Assembly: GCF_009762325.1 (NCBI RefSeq)
Contig: NZ_CP034348.1
Location: 812,501-876,500, forward strand
From: Roseovarius faecimaris
GTDB taxonomy: Bacteria; Pseudomonadota; Alphaproteobacteria; Rhodobacterales; Rhodobacteraceae
DNA: 64,000 bases
Reading direction: 5' to 3'
Part shown: positions 26,694 to 34,968 of the stretch, piece by piece
How the letters are laid out: every line of letters starts with the position of its first letter
Numbering within the stretch: the stretch's first letter is position 1
Notes under the pieces: generated by a model
Databases searched by the model: none
What the model saw: the letters and a program-made list of their open reading frames with translations, nothing else
Told to the model about the DNA's origin: nothing
Program-made: the position numbers and the translations under genes

Positions 26694-27809
26694 AAGCGCC
26701 TCCATCGCGGCAATCGTGTCGGCCATGTACTCGGCCGAGAAGGCGGATTCGTTTTCCAGCACGCTGAGATAGGCCACCACCCGGCCCGAGACGGTATCGG
26801 CCATCAGGAACTGTCCGCCATAGCCCGAATGCCCGATCCAGCGGCCATCGGTCATCATCTGATCGGCATAGCGGATATGGTCGCGCGGGGCGGGCAGGTG
26901 GCGATGGGTACGGCTCAGGGCCGAACGGGTGCGTGCGGTGTCGCCCACGCGGGCCTCCGTCCCTTGCGCGACCCGCACCAGCAGAAGGCCAAAGCGGGCA
27001 AGGTCCGTCGCCGTCAGGCAGCCGCCGCCGGAAAATGCGGGCAATCCCTTGCGGCTCAGGCTCATGTGAAAACAACCCTCCACCCCGGCGGCCTCGGCGA
27101 TCTCTTCCAGCATGCCGGGCAGCGCTCCGGGACAGAGCCGGTCACAGATCACCGTCAGAAGGTCCGTATTGGCCGAGGAATAGCGGATAGTGTCCCCGGG
27201 ATTGCGCAGATCATCGCCCGTGATCCCGCAGAGAAAGGACAGCATCGTCGGCTCCTCGCGGCCCGGCTCGGGCAGGCGAAACCCAAGCGCTTCTTCCTCG
27301 GCATAGACCTCGGCGTAAGGGTCGTCGTAATCCTCCGAGAAGTGATTGATCACATTCATATCCAGCACGTCCTGAACCTGCGCACCGCGAAAGCCGCTGC
27401 CGATCTCGGGCACGTACCGCTCAACCATGTGAGCCGGGTCGAGCCGCCCTTCGGCGATCAGACGGCTGGCAATGAGATGCATGGTCAGCTTGCTGATCGA
27501 CTGGATCGAATGCGGCTGATCGGCTGGGAAATCCGCCGCATGACGGGCCAGCAGCAGCCTGCCGCCCTCCGCCACCACCAGCGCCGAAAATTCGGCCCGC
27601 CCGGTCAACATCGCCACCTCGTTCCGCGCGGCCAGTGCAGCGTCTTCTGCCTCCTCCAGCACCACCTGTTCCGCCGCCCGGAGGCTCAGCGCCCGGCGAA
27701 ACATCCGGTGCGCATTGTGAAACCCGTGCCGGCGTGTCGCCGGCTGGTTCCAGCGGGGTTTGTTGCCGCTGCTCACGTGAAGGTCGGCATTGCGGCGGGT
27801 CTCGGGCAT
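26676..27809 (-). CDS. Serine hydrolase, beta-lactamase / class C PBP family
   Basis: A 377-residue cytoplasmic-looking protein (no signal peptide) of the beta-lactamase superfamily. The SxxK motif is Ser104-Ile-Ser-Lys107 within SIQSISKLTM, and a YxN-like element appears as RYSSANTDLL. Late residues GHSGYGGQFLM replace the usual KTG-type strand. It starts two bases after the acyl-CoA synthetase stop (ATG after GGAGTGAAA), so it belongs to the carnitine operon transcript. Members of this family include esterases and amidases. A role in hydrolysing an acyl-carnitine or ester precursor is possible but only inferred from position. Confidence 0.85.
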   Translation of the reverse strand: MPETRRNADLHVSSGNKPRWNQPATRRHGFHNAHRMFRRALSLRAAEQVVLEEAEDAALAARNEVAMLTGRAEFSALVVAEGGRLLLARHAADFPADQPHSIQSISKLTMHLIASRLIAEGRLDPAHMVERYVPEIGSGFRGAQVQDVLDMNVINHFSEDYDDPYAEVYAEEEALGFRLPEPGREEPTMLSFLCGITGDDLRNPGDTIRYSSANTDLLTVICDRLCPGALPGMLEEIAEAAGVEGCFHMSLSRKGLPAFSGGGCLTATDLARFGLLLVRVAQGTEARVGDTARTRSALSRTHRHLPAPRDHIRYADQMMTDGRWIGHSGYGGQFLMADTVSGRVVAYLSVLENESAFSAEYMADTIAAMEALLPPLG

Positions 27810-27811
27810 TT

Positions 27812-29908
27812 TCACTCCGGGGTTATCTGGCACAGCGCGTCGATGGCGAGCACGCGATCTTCATACACGAAAAGCGGATTGATCTCGATCTCGGCCAGAT
27901 CAGGCCGCGTCATTGCGAACTCCGCCAGCGATTGCAGCGCCGCGATGAGGCCGGTGCGGTCCGCCGCCGGTTTGCCCCGGAACCCGGAAAGCAGTCTGGA
28001 CACTTTCAGCCGGTCCAGAGCCCGTCCGATCTCGGCATCGCTGGCGGGCAAAAGCAGCGTGGCCGTGTCGCCGAGAAGCTCCACCAGAATACCGCCACTG
28101 CCCAGGGTCAGGCTCAGCCCGAACTGCGCATCGCGGCGGATGGCGACCACCAGCTCGGCCAGCGGGGCAGGGGCCATGGGCTCAATCAGGAACATGTCGC
28201 TGACCGCCTCGGCGTCATATGCCCCCACATCCCGCGCCATGCGGTCTGCCGCGTCGCGCACCTCCTGCAACGAGCCGAGCCCCAGCGCCACCGCTCTGGC
28301 CTCTGTCTTGTGGGCAAGGCGGTTGCTCATCATCTTGAGCACGCAGGGATAGCCCACCGCGTCCGCCGCAGCGTTCAGACCGTCACGCGCCACGCACCGG
28401 CCTTCGGGCACCGCAAACCCGGCCGCGGCCAGACGCTGTTTGCCCTCCGCCTCGGTCAGCATTGTCGGAGCGTTTGCAGCCCCATGTTCCACACACAGGG
28501 CCTTGGGCGGCTGTGCCAGAAGCTCCTTGCGACGCCCGGCCCACCACGCCGCGTCGCGCATCGCGTTCAGCGCCTCGTGAATGCCCTGCATCGGCGCCAC
28601 CCCGCGCGAGATAAAGAGCTCTCTCGTTTCACGGTCCATATTCTCGGGGATCGTGGCGCAGATTGCGGCGGGCAACCCGGCTTCGGCGGCGGCCTCGGCA
28701 AAGGCGCCGGCGTCGTTGCGATAGAAGATCTGGCTCTCGTCCAGCCCTTCGGCGGGGTAATCCTGCACAAGGATCGTGGCATCGCCGGGGATCATCTCCA
28801 TCGCCTTGGCAAAAACCGGCTTCGTTTTTTCCGGCTGGCCCCAGATCGGGGTGGTGTAATCCAGGGGGTTCGACAGTGTGGCGATGGGCGGCAGGAGCGC
28901 GGTCAGCGCGTCATGCGCCTCCGGTCCCGGCTTGGGAAAGTCGAGCGCGATGGTCTCGGCATGATCGGCCAGCATCGTCGCCCCCCCGCCCGAGCAGGTG
29001 AACCCCACCAGCCGGTTGCCGGCAGGTGCGCCCGCCACGCAAAGAAACTTGAGCGTTTCGAGAAACTGCGAGGGGCTGGTGACGCTGATGATCCCCAGCC
29101 GCTCAAAGAGGCTCTGATAGAGCGTGGCAGACCCGGCGAGCGATCCGGTATGGCTGAGTGTCAGACTTTCGCCAATGGCCGAATTTCCGGTCTTGAGCGC
29201 CACGATCGGAGTGCCTTGCTCCAGCGCCTTGAGCGCCGCGCGCTCGAAGGCGGCCACATCCGACAGCCCCTCGATATGCACGCCAATGGCGCGCACCTCC
29301 TTGCGGTCGCACAGAAGGTCGATGAATTCGGCCAGCCCCAGATCGGCCTGATTGCCGGCGCTGATCATATAGGCCATCGGCAGGGACCGCCGCGCCATGG
29401 TGATGTCGGACGAAAACATACCCGACTGCGTCAGGATCGCCGCGCCGTAACCCGGACAGCCGCCGCCATGCGCAAAGGGCCAGAGCGCCGAGCGGTCCAC
29501 ATAGTTGATCAGGCCATAGCAATTGGGACCAATGAGCACCATATCCCCCAGCTCGGCCTTGAGCTGCGCCTCCAGCGCCGCCCCTTCCGCATGGGCCTCG
29601 CCAAAGCCCGCCGCATAGCAGACGATCCCGCCCGCGCCCCGTTCGCGCAGTTCGGCCACGGCCGCGGGCACCTCCGCCGCGCGGATGGCCAGAAAGACGG
29701 CATCGGGCGGCTCTGGCAGGCTGGCCAGGTCGGGCAGGCATGGCACCCCGGCGATGTGCTCCCGCCTTGGGTTCACCGCCCACATCTGCCCGGCAAAGCC
29801 CGCGCGCCGGGCCTCGCCGATGGCAATGCCCGCATCCGTGCCCCCGACAAAGGCAATATGCCTCGGGGTCAGCAGACGCTGGAAATTCGCGCGCTTGGCG
29901 GGGGTCAT
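27812..29908 (-). CDS. Acyl-CoA synthetase, NDP-forming, fused alpha-beta type
   Basis: ATP-dependent CoA ligase of the ADP-forming acetyl-CoA synthetase superfamily, 698 residues. The N-terminal CoA-binding domain begins FQRLLTPRHIAFVGGTDAG. The phosphorylated His region is LTLSHTGSLAGS (about 255-266). The C-terminal ATP-grasp part includes GYPCVLKMMSNRLAHKTEARAVALGL and IEINPLFVYEDRVLAIDAL. Within this operon the likely substrate is gamma-butyrobetaine or another carnitine-related acid, giving the CoA thioester for the dehydrogenase encoded two bases upstream. This assignment is from context and parallels an aerobic gamma-butyrobetaine pathway described in Sinorhizobium. Confidence 0.88.
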   Translation of the reverse strand: MTPAKRANFQRLLTPRHIAFVGGTDAGIAIGEARRAGFAGQMWAVNPRREHIAGVPCLPDLASLPEPPDAVFLAIRAAEVPAAVAELRERGAGGIVCYAAGFGEAHAEGAALEAQLKAELGDMVLIGPNCYGLINYVDRSALWPFAHGGGCPGYGAAILTQSGMFSSDITMARRSLPMAYMISAGNQADLGLAEFIDLLCDRKEVRAIGVHIEGLSDVAAFERAALKALEQGTPIVALKTGNSAIGESLTLSHTGSLAGSATLYQSLFERLGIISVTSPSQFLETLKFLCVAGAPAGNRLVGFTCSGGGATMLADHAETIALDFPKPGPEAHDALTALLPPIATLSNPLDYTTPIWGQPEKTKPVFAKAMEMIPGDATILVQDYPAEGLDESQIFYRNDAGAFAEAAAEAGLPAAICATIPENMDRETRELFISRGVAPMQGIHEALNAMRDAAWWAGRRKELLAQPPKALCVEHGAANAPTMLTEAEGKQRLAAAGFAVPEGRCVARDGLNAAADAVGYPCVLKMMSNRLAHKTEARAVALGLGSLQEVRDAADRMARDVGAYDAEAVSDMFLIEPMAPAPLAELVVAIRRDAQFGLSLTLGSGGILVELLGDTATLLLPASDAEIGRALDRLKVSRLLSGFRGKPAADRTGLIAALQSLAEFAMTRPDLAEIEINPLFVYEDRVLAIDALCQITPE

Positions 29909-29910
29909 GT

Positions 29911-31071
29911 TCAGGCCCCGAGCGGCCGCAGCATCGACCGGGTGATGATATGGCGCTGAATCTCGCTCGTGCCGTCCCAGATGCGCTCCAGCCGACTATC
30001 GCGCCAGAGCCTCTGAATGGGCAGCTCCTCCATCAGCCCCATGCCGCCGTGAATCTGCACCGCGTCATCGGCCAACTGGCACAGCATTTCCGAGCAGAAG
30101 ACCTTGACCATCGCCGCATCCTGATCGGCCATCTGTCCGCGCTCGTGCCGGGCCACCGCATCGCTCACCATCAGGTCCGCGGCGCGCAGGTTCATCGCGC
30201 CATTGGCCAGCCGAAATCCGGTGGCCTGAAACTGGCCAATCGGTTTGCCGAACTGCTTGCGGTTCGCGGCCCATTCGGTCGCCATCTCCAGAATGCGCTC
30301 GGCCTTGCCACAGCAGGACGCGCCCACCCAGATACGCCCCATACCCAGCCACTGGTTGGCCACTTCGAAGCCGCGCCCCTCTTCGCCCAGGATCTTCCCC
30401 GGCCCCAGCCGCACATTGTCAAAGCTGAGCTGATAGGTCTTGTACCCACGGTAGCTGACCGATTTCGTCCCTTCGCGGCAGTCAAAGCCCGGCAGACCCA
30501 CATCCACCAGAAACGCCGTCACCCGCTTGCGCTTGCCGCGGGGCGTCTCATCCTCGCCGGTGGCGGCAAAGACGATGGCAAAGTCGGGCATACACGGCCC
30601 CGATATGAAATGCTTGGAGCCGTTCAGGATCCAGTCATCGCCGTCGCGCACCGCGTTAGAGCGCATGCCCATGGCGTCCGACCCGGCCTCGGGTTCGGTC
30701 AGCGCAAAAAGCTCCCGCTTTTCCCCGCGCACGCAGGGCAGCAGATATTCGTCGCGCTGATCGCCCTCGCAGGCCAGCAAAATCTCCGTCGGCCGCGCCG
30801 CCCAGCTATGCAGCGCATGGCTGGTCTTGCCATATTCGCGCTCGATCAGGCGCTGCGCGCTCAGGCTCAGGCCGCCGCCGCCCACCTCTTCGGGCAGGTT
30901 GCAGGCATAAAGCCCCACCTCCTTGGCGCGCGCCTCGATCTGGCGGCCAAGCTCTTCGGGCACCTCGCCAGTGCGGTCCACCATCTCCTCATGCGGATAG
31001 AAGTTCTCCTCCATGAAGCTTTTGACCGTGCTCAGCAGCAGCTCTTCCTCATGGTCCATCATGATTGTCAT
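29911..31071 (-). CDS. Acyl-CoA dehydrogenase, candidate gamma-butyrobetainyl-CoA dehydrogenase
   Basis: A 386-residue FAD acyl-CoA dehydrogenase. Signatures are FALTEPEAGSDAMGMRSNA, WILNGSKHFISG, the hinge RKQFGKPIGQFQATGFRLA, QIHGGMGLMEELPIQRLWRD and the catalytic Glu in RIWDGTSEIQRHII. Located between the CoA synthetase and BKACE genes, it would introduce the double bond that gives crotonobetainyl-CoA for the CaiD-like hydratase. An isovaleryl/short-chain substrate is the general alternative. The start is 12 bases after the BKACE stop. Confidence 0.9.
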   Translation of the reverse strand: MTIMMDHEEELLLSTVKSFMEENFYPHEEMVDRTGEVPEELGRQIEARAKEVGLYACNLPEEVGGGGLSLSAQRLIEREYGKTSHALHSWAARPTEILLACEGDQRDEYLLPCVRGEKRELFALTEPEAGSDAMGMRSNAVRDGDDWILNGSKHFISGPCMPDFAIVFAATGEDETPRGKRKRVTAFLVDVGLPGFDCREGTKSVSYRGYKTYQLSFDNVRLGPGKILGEEGRGFEVANQWLGMGRIWVGASCCGKAERILEMATEWAANRKQFGKPIGQFQATGFRLANGAMNLRAADLMVSDAVARHERGQMADQDAAMVKVFCSEMLCQLADDAVQIHGGMGLMEELPIQRLWRDSRLERIWDGTSEIQRHIITRSMLRPLGA

Positions 31072-31083
31072 GGCGTGTCTCCT

Positions 31084-31980
31084 TTACGCATCGGCCCCGC
31101 GCAGGCCCAGCTTGTTTCGGGCCTCCTGCGGGGTGAGGGCGCGCCCGCCCATGCGCTCGATGATCTCCACGACACGGCGCACCAGATCACCATTGGTGGC
31201 AAGCTTGCCCTTGTCGAGCCAGATGTTGTCCTCCAGCCCGACGCGCACATTGCCCCCTAGCGCCACGGCGGCGGCGGCCATCGGCATCTGATAGCGCGAA
31301 ATTCCGAAGCTTGCCCAACTGGCCCCCGGCGGCAGCTGCGCCTTCATCGCGGCCATCGTCTCGACGGTCTGATCCGCGCCCCACGGGATGCCGAGGCAGA
31401 GCTGGAACATGGGCGGCGCGTCGATCAGCCCTTCCTCGACCATGGCCTTGGCAAAGCGGATATGCCCGAGGTCGAACACCTCCAGTTCAGGCTTCACCCC
31501 CCATTCCTGCGTGAGCTGCGCCATGCGCCGCAGGGTGGGCGGGGTCGAGATGTAAATCTCATCCCCATTGCCAAAATTGAGCGTGCCGCAATCGAGCGAG
31601 CAGATTTCCGGCAGACATTCCTTCACATGGGCAAGCCGCTCTTCGGGGCCGATCATGTCGGTGCCGGGGCCGGGCAGGGCCGGATCTTCCTTGCTGGGCA
31701 CCCAGTCGCCGCCCATGCCCGCGGTGAGGTTGATCACCACATCCGTGTCCGACGCGCGCACCAGATCGACGGCTTCCTTGAACAGCGCCGGATCGCGTGA
31801 CCCTTGCCCCGTCTCGGGGTCGCGCACATGCAGATGTGCAATCGCCGCTCCGGCCTCGGCGGCTTCAATCGCCGCGTCAGCCACCTCTTGCGGTGTAACC
31901 GGCACATGCGGGCTTTTGTCGGTGGTGGCCCCCGCACCGGTCACGGCGCAGGTCACGATAACCTCGAAGTTCATCGGCAT
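31084..31980 (-). CDS. BKACE enzyme, probable 3-dehydrocarnitine cleavage enzyme
   Basis: Beta-keto acid cleavage enzyme (COG3246/DUF849), 298 residues. These Zn-dependent enzymes exchange a beta-keto acid with acetyl-CoA. For dehydrocarnitine the products are betainyl-CoA and acetoacetate. The metal-binding [10 protein letters not shown] starts at residue 49, and [18 protein letters not shown] and [16 protein letters not shown] are family signatures. Divergence from a CdhR-like regulator and co-location with carnitine dehydrogenase strongly favour the carnitine substrate. It is the first gene of the minus-strand operon BKACE, dehydrogenase, synthetase, serine hydrolase. Confidence 0.9.
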   Translation of the reverse strand: MPMNFEVIVTCAVTGAGATTDKSPHVPVTPQEVADAAIEAAEAGAAIAHLHVRDPETGQGSRDPALFKEAVDLVRASDTDVVINLTAGMGGDWVPSKEDPALPGPGTDMIGPEERLAHVKECLPEICSLDCGTLNFGNGDEIYISTPPTLRRMAQLTQEWGVKPELEVFDLGHIRFAKAMVEEGLIDAPPMFQLCLGIPWGADQTVETMAAMKAQLPPGASWASFGISRYQMPMAAAAVALGGNVRVGLEDNIWLDKGKLATNGDLVRRVVEIIERMGGRALTPQEARNKLGLRGADA

Positions 31981-32027
31981 CTCTCCCTGTTTTCCCGCAG
32001 ATTGTCTTGCAGGATTGCAAATACATA

Positions 32028-32070
32028 TCGATTATTCGCCACATGCAGGCTAGCCTTGGCGAATAATCGA
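32028..32070. promoter_or_regulatory. Long inverted repeat, probable CdhR-type operator
   Basis: Perfect 14-bp arms TCGATTATTCGCCA (32028-32041) and TGGCGAATAATCGA (32057-32070) are separated by 15 bases. They lie in the 100-base gap between the BKACE operon and the GlxA-type regulator gene. The half-site TGGCGAAT recurs upstream of two other units of this island. The arms sit close to the regulator's own start, which fits autoregulation. Confidence 0.75.
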
Positions 32071-32080
32071 AGTTTCACTC

Positions 32081-33163
32081 ATGAAGGCCCCGCCGCCGAT
32101 GACTGCATCAAATTCCGCCCCGCAACGGCCCAGCCGAATCGTCTGCGTGCTGCTGCCGCGGTTCAACATGATGAGCCTGATCAGCGTGCTGGAACCCGCC
32201 CGGGTGGCAAATTATCTGGTCAGCGAACCTCTCTATGAAATGGTCTACTGCTCGCCCGACGGGACACAGGTCACCGCCAGTAATGGCATGCCGATTGCCT
32301 GCGGACCGCTGCCCGAGAAGCTCAGCCAGGACGATCTGGTGCTGGTCGTGGCAAGCTGGGGTGCGGAGCATTATGCCAACCCGGCCCTGCTCAACTGGCT
32401 CAGGCGGCAGGAGCGGCTTGGCATGCGGCTCTGTGCTGTCGAAATGGCACCTTATGTCTTTGCCCGTGCGGGGCTTCTGGCAGGGCGGGCGGCCACGACC
32501 CACTGGGCCTATCTGCCTGGGTTTCAAGAGAAATATCCCGATATCCTGGGCGCAGAGCAACTCTTTACCATCGATGGGCGCATCATGACCTGCGCGGGAT
32601 CCACCGGCGCGCTCGACTTCATGCTGCACATCGTGCGCGAGCGTCAGGGCGAGGCTCTGGCCCAAGAGATTTCCAACATCGTGCTGCTGGCGCAGATCCG
32701 CGAGGCAGGCGCGCCACAACGCCAGAGCATCGGGCGCGGGCAGGATGGGGTGCCCGGCCCGGTGAATGCCGCCGTCGCCCTGATGACCACCCATATCGCC
32801 GAGCCTCTGCCGGTGCCCGAGATTGCCCGGACCATCGGCCTGTCGCAACGCCAGCTTGAGCGGCAGTTCAAGCAGGCGATGGGGTGTTCGGTGGTGCAGT
32901 TCGGGCTGATCCTGCGGCTGCAACATGCCCGTGTTCTGCTGATCTCGACCGAGCTCAGCGTGCGCGAGATTGCCACTGCCTCGGGCTTCAACTCCCTGTC
33001 ACATTTTGCCTATGCGTTCCGCAATTGCTTTGGCCGACGGCCGAGCGATTACCGCCAGGCCTGGCCAGACCATGCCGATGCACCAACCTGGCCCGGCACC
33101 CTGTCCACCTATCTCGACAGCCGCGCGCGGGCATCGGTGCCGACGGGCACGCCACGGGCCTGA
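32081..33163 (+). CDS. cdhR: GlxA-type AraC regulator, CdhR-like (carnitine)
   Basis: Transcription factor of up to 360 residues. An N-terminal DJ-1/PfpI-like domain (about 20-190, with LRAxE-type region RLCAVEMAPYVFARAGLLAGR) precedes a C-terminal AraC HTH (about 240-330: PLPVPEIARTIGLSQRQLERQFKQAMG and SVREIATASGFNSLSHFAYAFRNCFGRRPSDYR). CdhR, GbdR and SouR of Pseudomonas, which sense quaternary amines, share this layout. Its position between BKACE and carnitine dehydrogenase genes supports CdhR. The ATG at 32081 has no clear ribosome site; 32099 (MTASNS) is an alternative. Confidence 0.85.
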   Translation: MKAPPPMTASNSAPQRPSRIVCVLLPRFNMMSLISVLEPARVANYLVSEPLYEMVYCSPDGTQVTASNGMPIACGPLPEKLSQDDLVLVVASWGAEHYANPALLNWLRRQERLGMRLCAVEMAPYVFARAGLLAGRAATTHWAYLPGFQEKYPDILGAEQLFTIDGRIMTCAGSTGALDFMLHIVRERQGEALAQEISNIVLLAQIREAGAPQRQSIGRGQDGVPGPVNAAVALMTTHIAEPLPVPEIARTIGLSQRQLERQFKQAMGCSVVQFGLILRLQHARVLLISTELSVREIATASGFNSLSHFAYAFRNCFGRRPSDYRQAWPDHADAPTWPGTLSTYLDSRARASVPTGTPRA

Positions 33164-33210
33164 TCGGGCCTCATTGCCGGAGGCGGGTCACGCCCGGGAT
33201 GAGTGTCCTG

Positions 33211-34155
33211 TCAGGCGTCGCCGCGCACAGCTTTCAGCACCGCCACGATCTTTGCATCGCGCTCGGCGGCCATCTCGGTGAAGTGCCGCGTGCCCGCCAT
33301 CGCGTTGCACCCCTCCACCATCCGGTCGCGCAGCTCCTGGGTCAGCTCCGGCGCCTCCAGCCGGGTCCAGGGCCATTTCAGCGCGGGACCGAACTGATCC
33401 AGGTTGGTGGCCATGCCGCCTTCGCCACAGGCCACGTGAAAGGCCATGCACTGCCCTTGCACGACCATACGCGGGGCAGGGCCGTTTTTCAGCGCGATAT
33501 CAATGTCTTCTGGGGTGGCTTCGCCATTGGCCACCATATGCAGCGCCTCGCGCCAGAGTGCCTCTTGCAAGCGTGTGGCCACGAAACCCGGCACTTCCTT
33601 TTTCATCTTCAGCGGCGCCTTGCCCGCCTGCTCATAGAAGGCCACGGCCCAATCCACCGCCGCAGGGTCGGTGCGTTCCCCGCCGATGATCTCCACCAAG
33701 GGCAGAAGGTAAGGCGGGTTGAACGGGTGCCCGATGACACAGCGCGCGGGCGAGGGGCAGCGCGCGGCAATCTCGGTCATGGTCATGCCCGATGTGGAGG
33801 AGGCGATCACCACATGCTCAGGCACGATCTGCCCCAGACGTTCATAAAGCGCCTGCTTGATCTCAGGTCGCTCCGGCGCACTTTCCTGAATGAAATCAGC
33901 ACCTTTCACGGCTTCGTCCAGATCATCCGTCACCGTCAGACGATCCAGCGACGCGCCCTTGGCCAGTCCCAGGGCGGTGAGGCTGACCCAGGCCGTCTCG
34001 ACAATCGCCATCAGCGCCTCGCGCTCGGCCATGTCATGCACATAGGCCGTCACGTCATAGCCACGGGCCAGAAAATGCGCGGTCCAGCCACCGCCGATCG
34101 GCCCCGCGCCGATGGAACAGACGCGGGAAACTGAGGAAGGATCAGGATACATCAT
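33211..34155 (-). CDS. lcdH: L-carnitine dehydrogenase, single-domain form
   Basis: NAD-dependent enzyme oxidising L-carnitine to 3-dehydrocarnitine. It has 314 residues. The Rossmann motif is IGAGPIGGGWTAHFLARGYDV near the N-terminus, followed by ADFIQESAPER, the HAD-family VIGHPFNPPYLLPLVEIIGG and the dimer domain VATRLQEALWREALHMVANGEA. It lacks the C-terminal hotdog thioesterase domain present in fused relatives. It overlaps the CaiD-like gene by four bases. A second paralogue is at 39522-40457. The call is strong because of family and neighbours. Confidence 0.9.
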   Translation of the reverse strand: MMYPDPSSVSRVCSIGAGPIGGGWTAHFLARGYDVTAYVHDMAEREALMAIVETAWVSLTALGLAKGASLDRLTVTDDLDEAVKGADFIQESAPERPEIKQALYERLGQIVPEHVVIASSTSGMTMTEIAARCPSPARCVIGHPFNPPYLLPLVEIIGGERTDPAAVDWAVAFYEQAGKAPLKMKKEVPGFVATRLQEALWREALHMVANGEATPEDIDIALKNGPAPRMVVQGQCMAFHVACGEGGMATNLDQFGPALKWPWTRLEAPELTQELRDRMVEGCNAMAGTRHFTEMAAERDAKIVAVLKAVRGDA

Positions 34156-34955
34156 TCACCTTTGAAATTCGGTTCACGTTTTTCCACAAACGCGGCCACG
34201 CCCTCGGCGGCATCGTCGGATTTCAGCATCTTGCGGTAGGTTGGCATCGGGTCGGTGCGCATCTTGTGGAACGCCTGTTCCAGCGGCACGCATTCAATCT
34301 CGCGCTGCACTTCCTTGACCGATTGCATCGCCAGCGGCGCCGACCAGGCGATTGAGGCGGCCCATTCGCGGGCGGCATCAATCAGTTGCTCTTTCGGGAC
34401 CACCTTGTTGACGAGGCCATAATGCGCGGCCTCCTCGGCGCTCATCCTACGGCCCAGCAGGAACATCTCCATCGCGATATTGTGCGGAATGCGCCGGGGC
34501 AGCCGTTGCAGCGCGCCCGCATCCGGCACGATCCCCAGCGGCATCTCGGGTAGGCCGAACTCCACATGATCGGCGGCAATCAGCAGATCGCAGGCCATCG
34601 CCATCTCGAACCCGCCGCCAATGGCCAGCCCGTTGATCGCGGCAATCACCGGCTTGTTGAGCGCCCAGTTTTCCGTCAGCCCGGTAAAGCCGCCAAAGCC
34701 GTAATCGTCGCTCTCCCACCAGTTATCGAGGCTCATCTCGCCCGCATTCAGCGCCTTGAGATCCCAGCCTGCGCTAAAGATCTTGTCACCGCCCCCGGTC
34801 AGGATCGCGCAGCGCAGGTTCTTGTCCTCGTGCAGCTCCTGAAACGCCGCCGCCAGCGCCTGGGAGGTAGGCACGTCAATCGCGTTGACCTTGCCGCGCT
34901 CCAGCGTCACCTCAAGCACATGGCCGTCACGGACCACTTTCACTCCGTCGCTCAT
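34152..34955 (-). CDS. caiD: Carnitinyl-CoA dehydratase / crotonobetainyl-CoA hydratase
   Basis: Crotonase-fold enzyme of 267 residues, closely similar by eye to E. coli CaiD: KVNAIDVPTSQAL, KIFSAGWDLKALNAGE, NKPVIAAINGLAIGGGFEMAMACDLLIAAD and the ending FVEKREPNFKGE. The catalytic glutamates are Glu117 (GGGFE) and Glu137 (GLPE). In this operon it would hydrate crotonobetainyl-CoA to carnitinyl-CoA, between the acyl-CoA dehydrogenase and carnitine dehydrogenase steps. It is 13 bases after the aldehyde dehydrogenase stop and overlaps the carnitine dehydrogenase start. Confidence 0.92.
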   Translation of the reverse strand: MSDGVKVVRDGHVLEVTLERGKVNAIDVPTSQALAAAFQELHEDKNLRCAILTGGGDKIFSAGWDLKALNAGEMSLDNWWESDDYGFGGFTGLTENWALNKPVIAAINGLAIGGGFEMAMACDLLIAADHVEFGLPEMPLGIVPDAGALQRLPRRIPHNIAMEMFLLGRRMSAEEAAHYGLVNKVVPKEQLIDAAREWAASIAWSAPLAMQSVKEVQREIECVPLEQAFHKMRTDPMPTYRKMLKSDDAAEGVAAFVEKREPNFKGE

Positions 34956-34968
34956 CGGAAATCCTTTC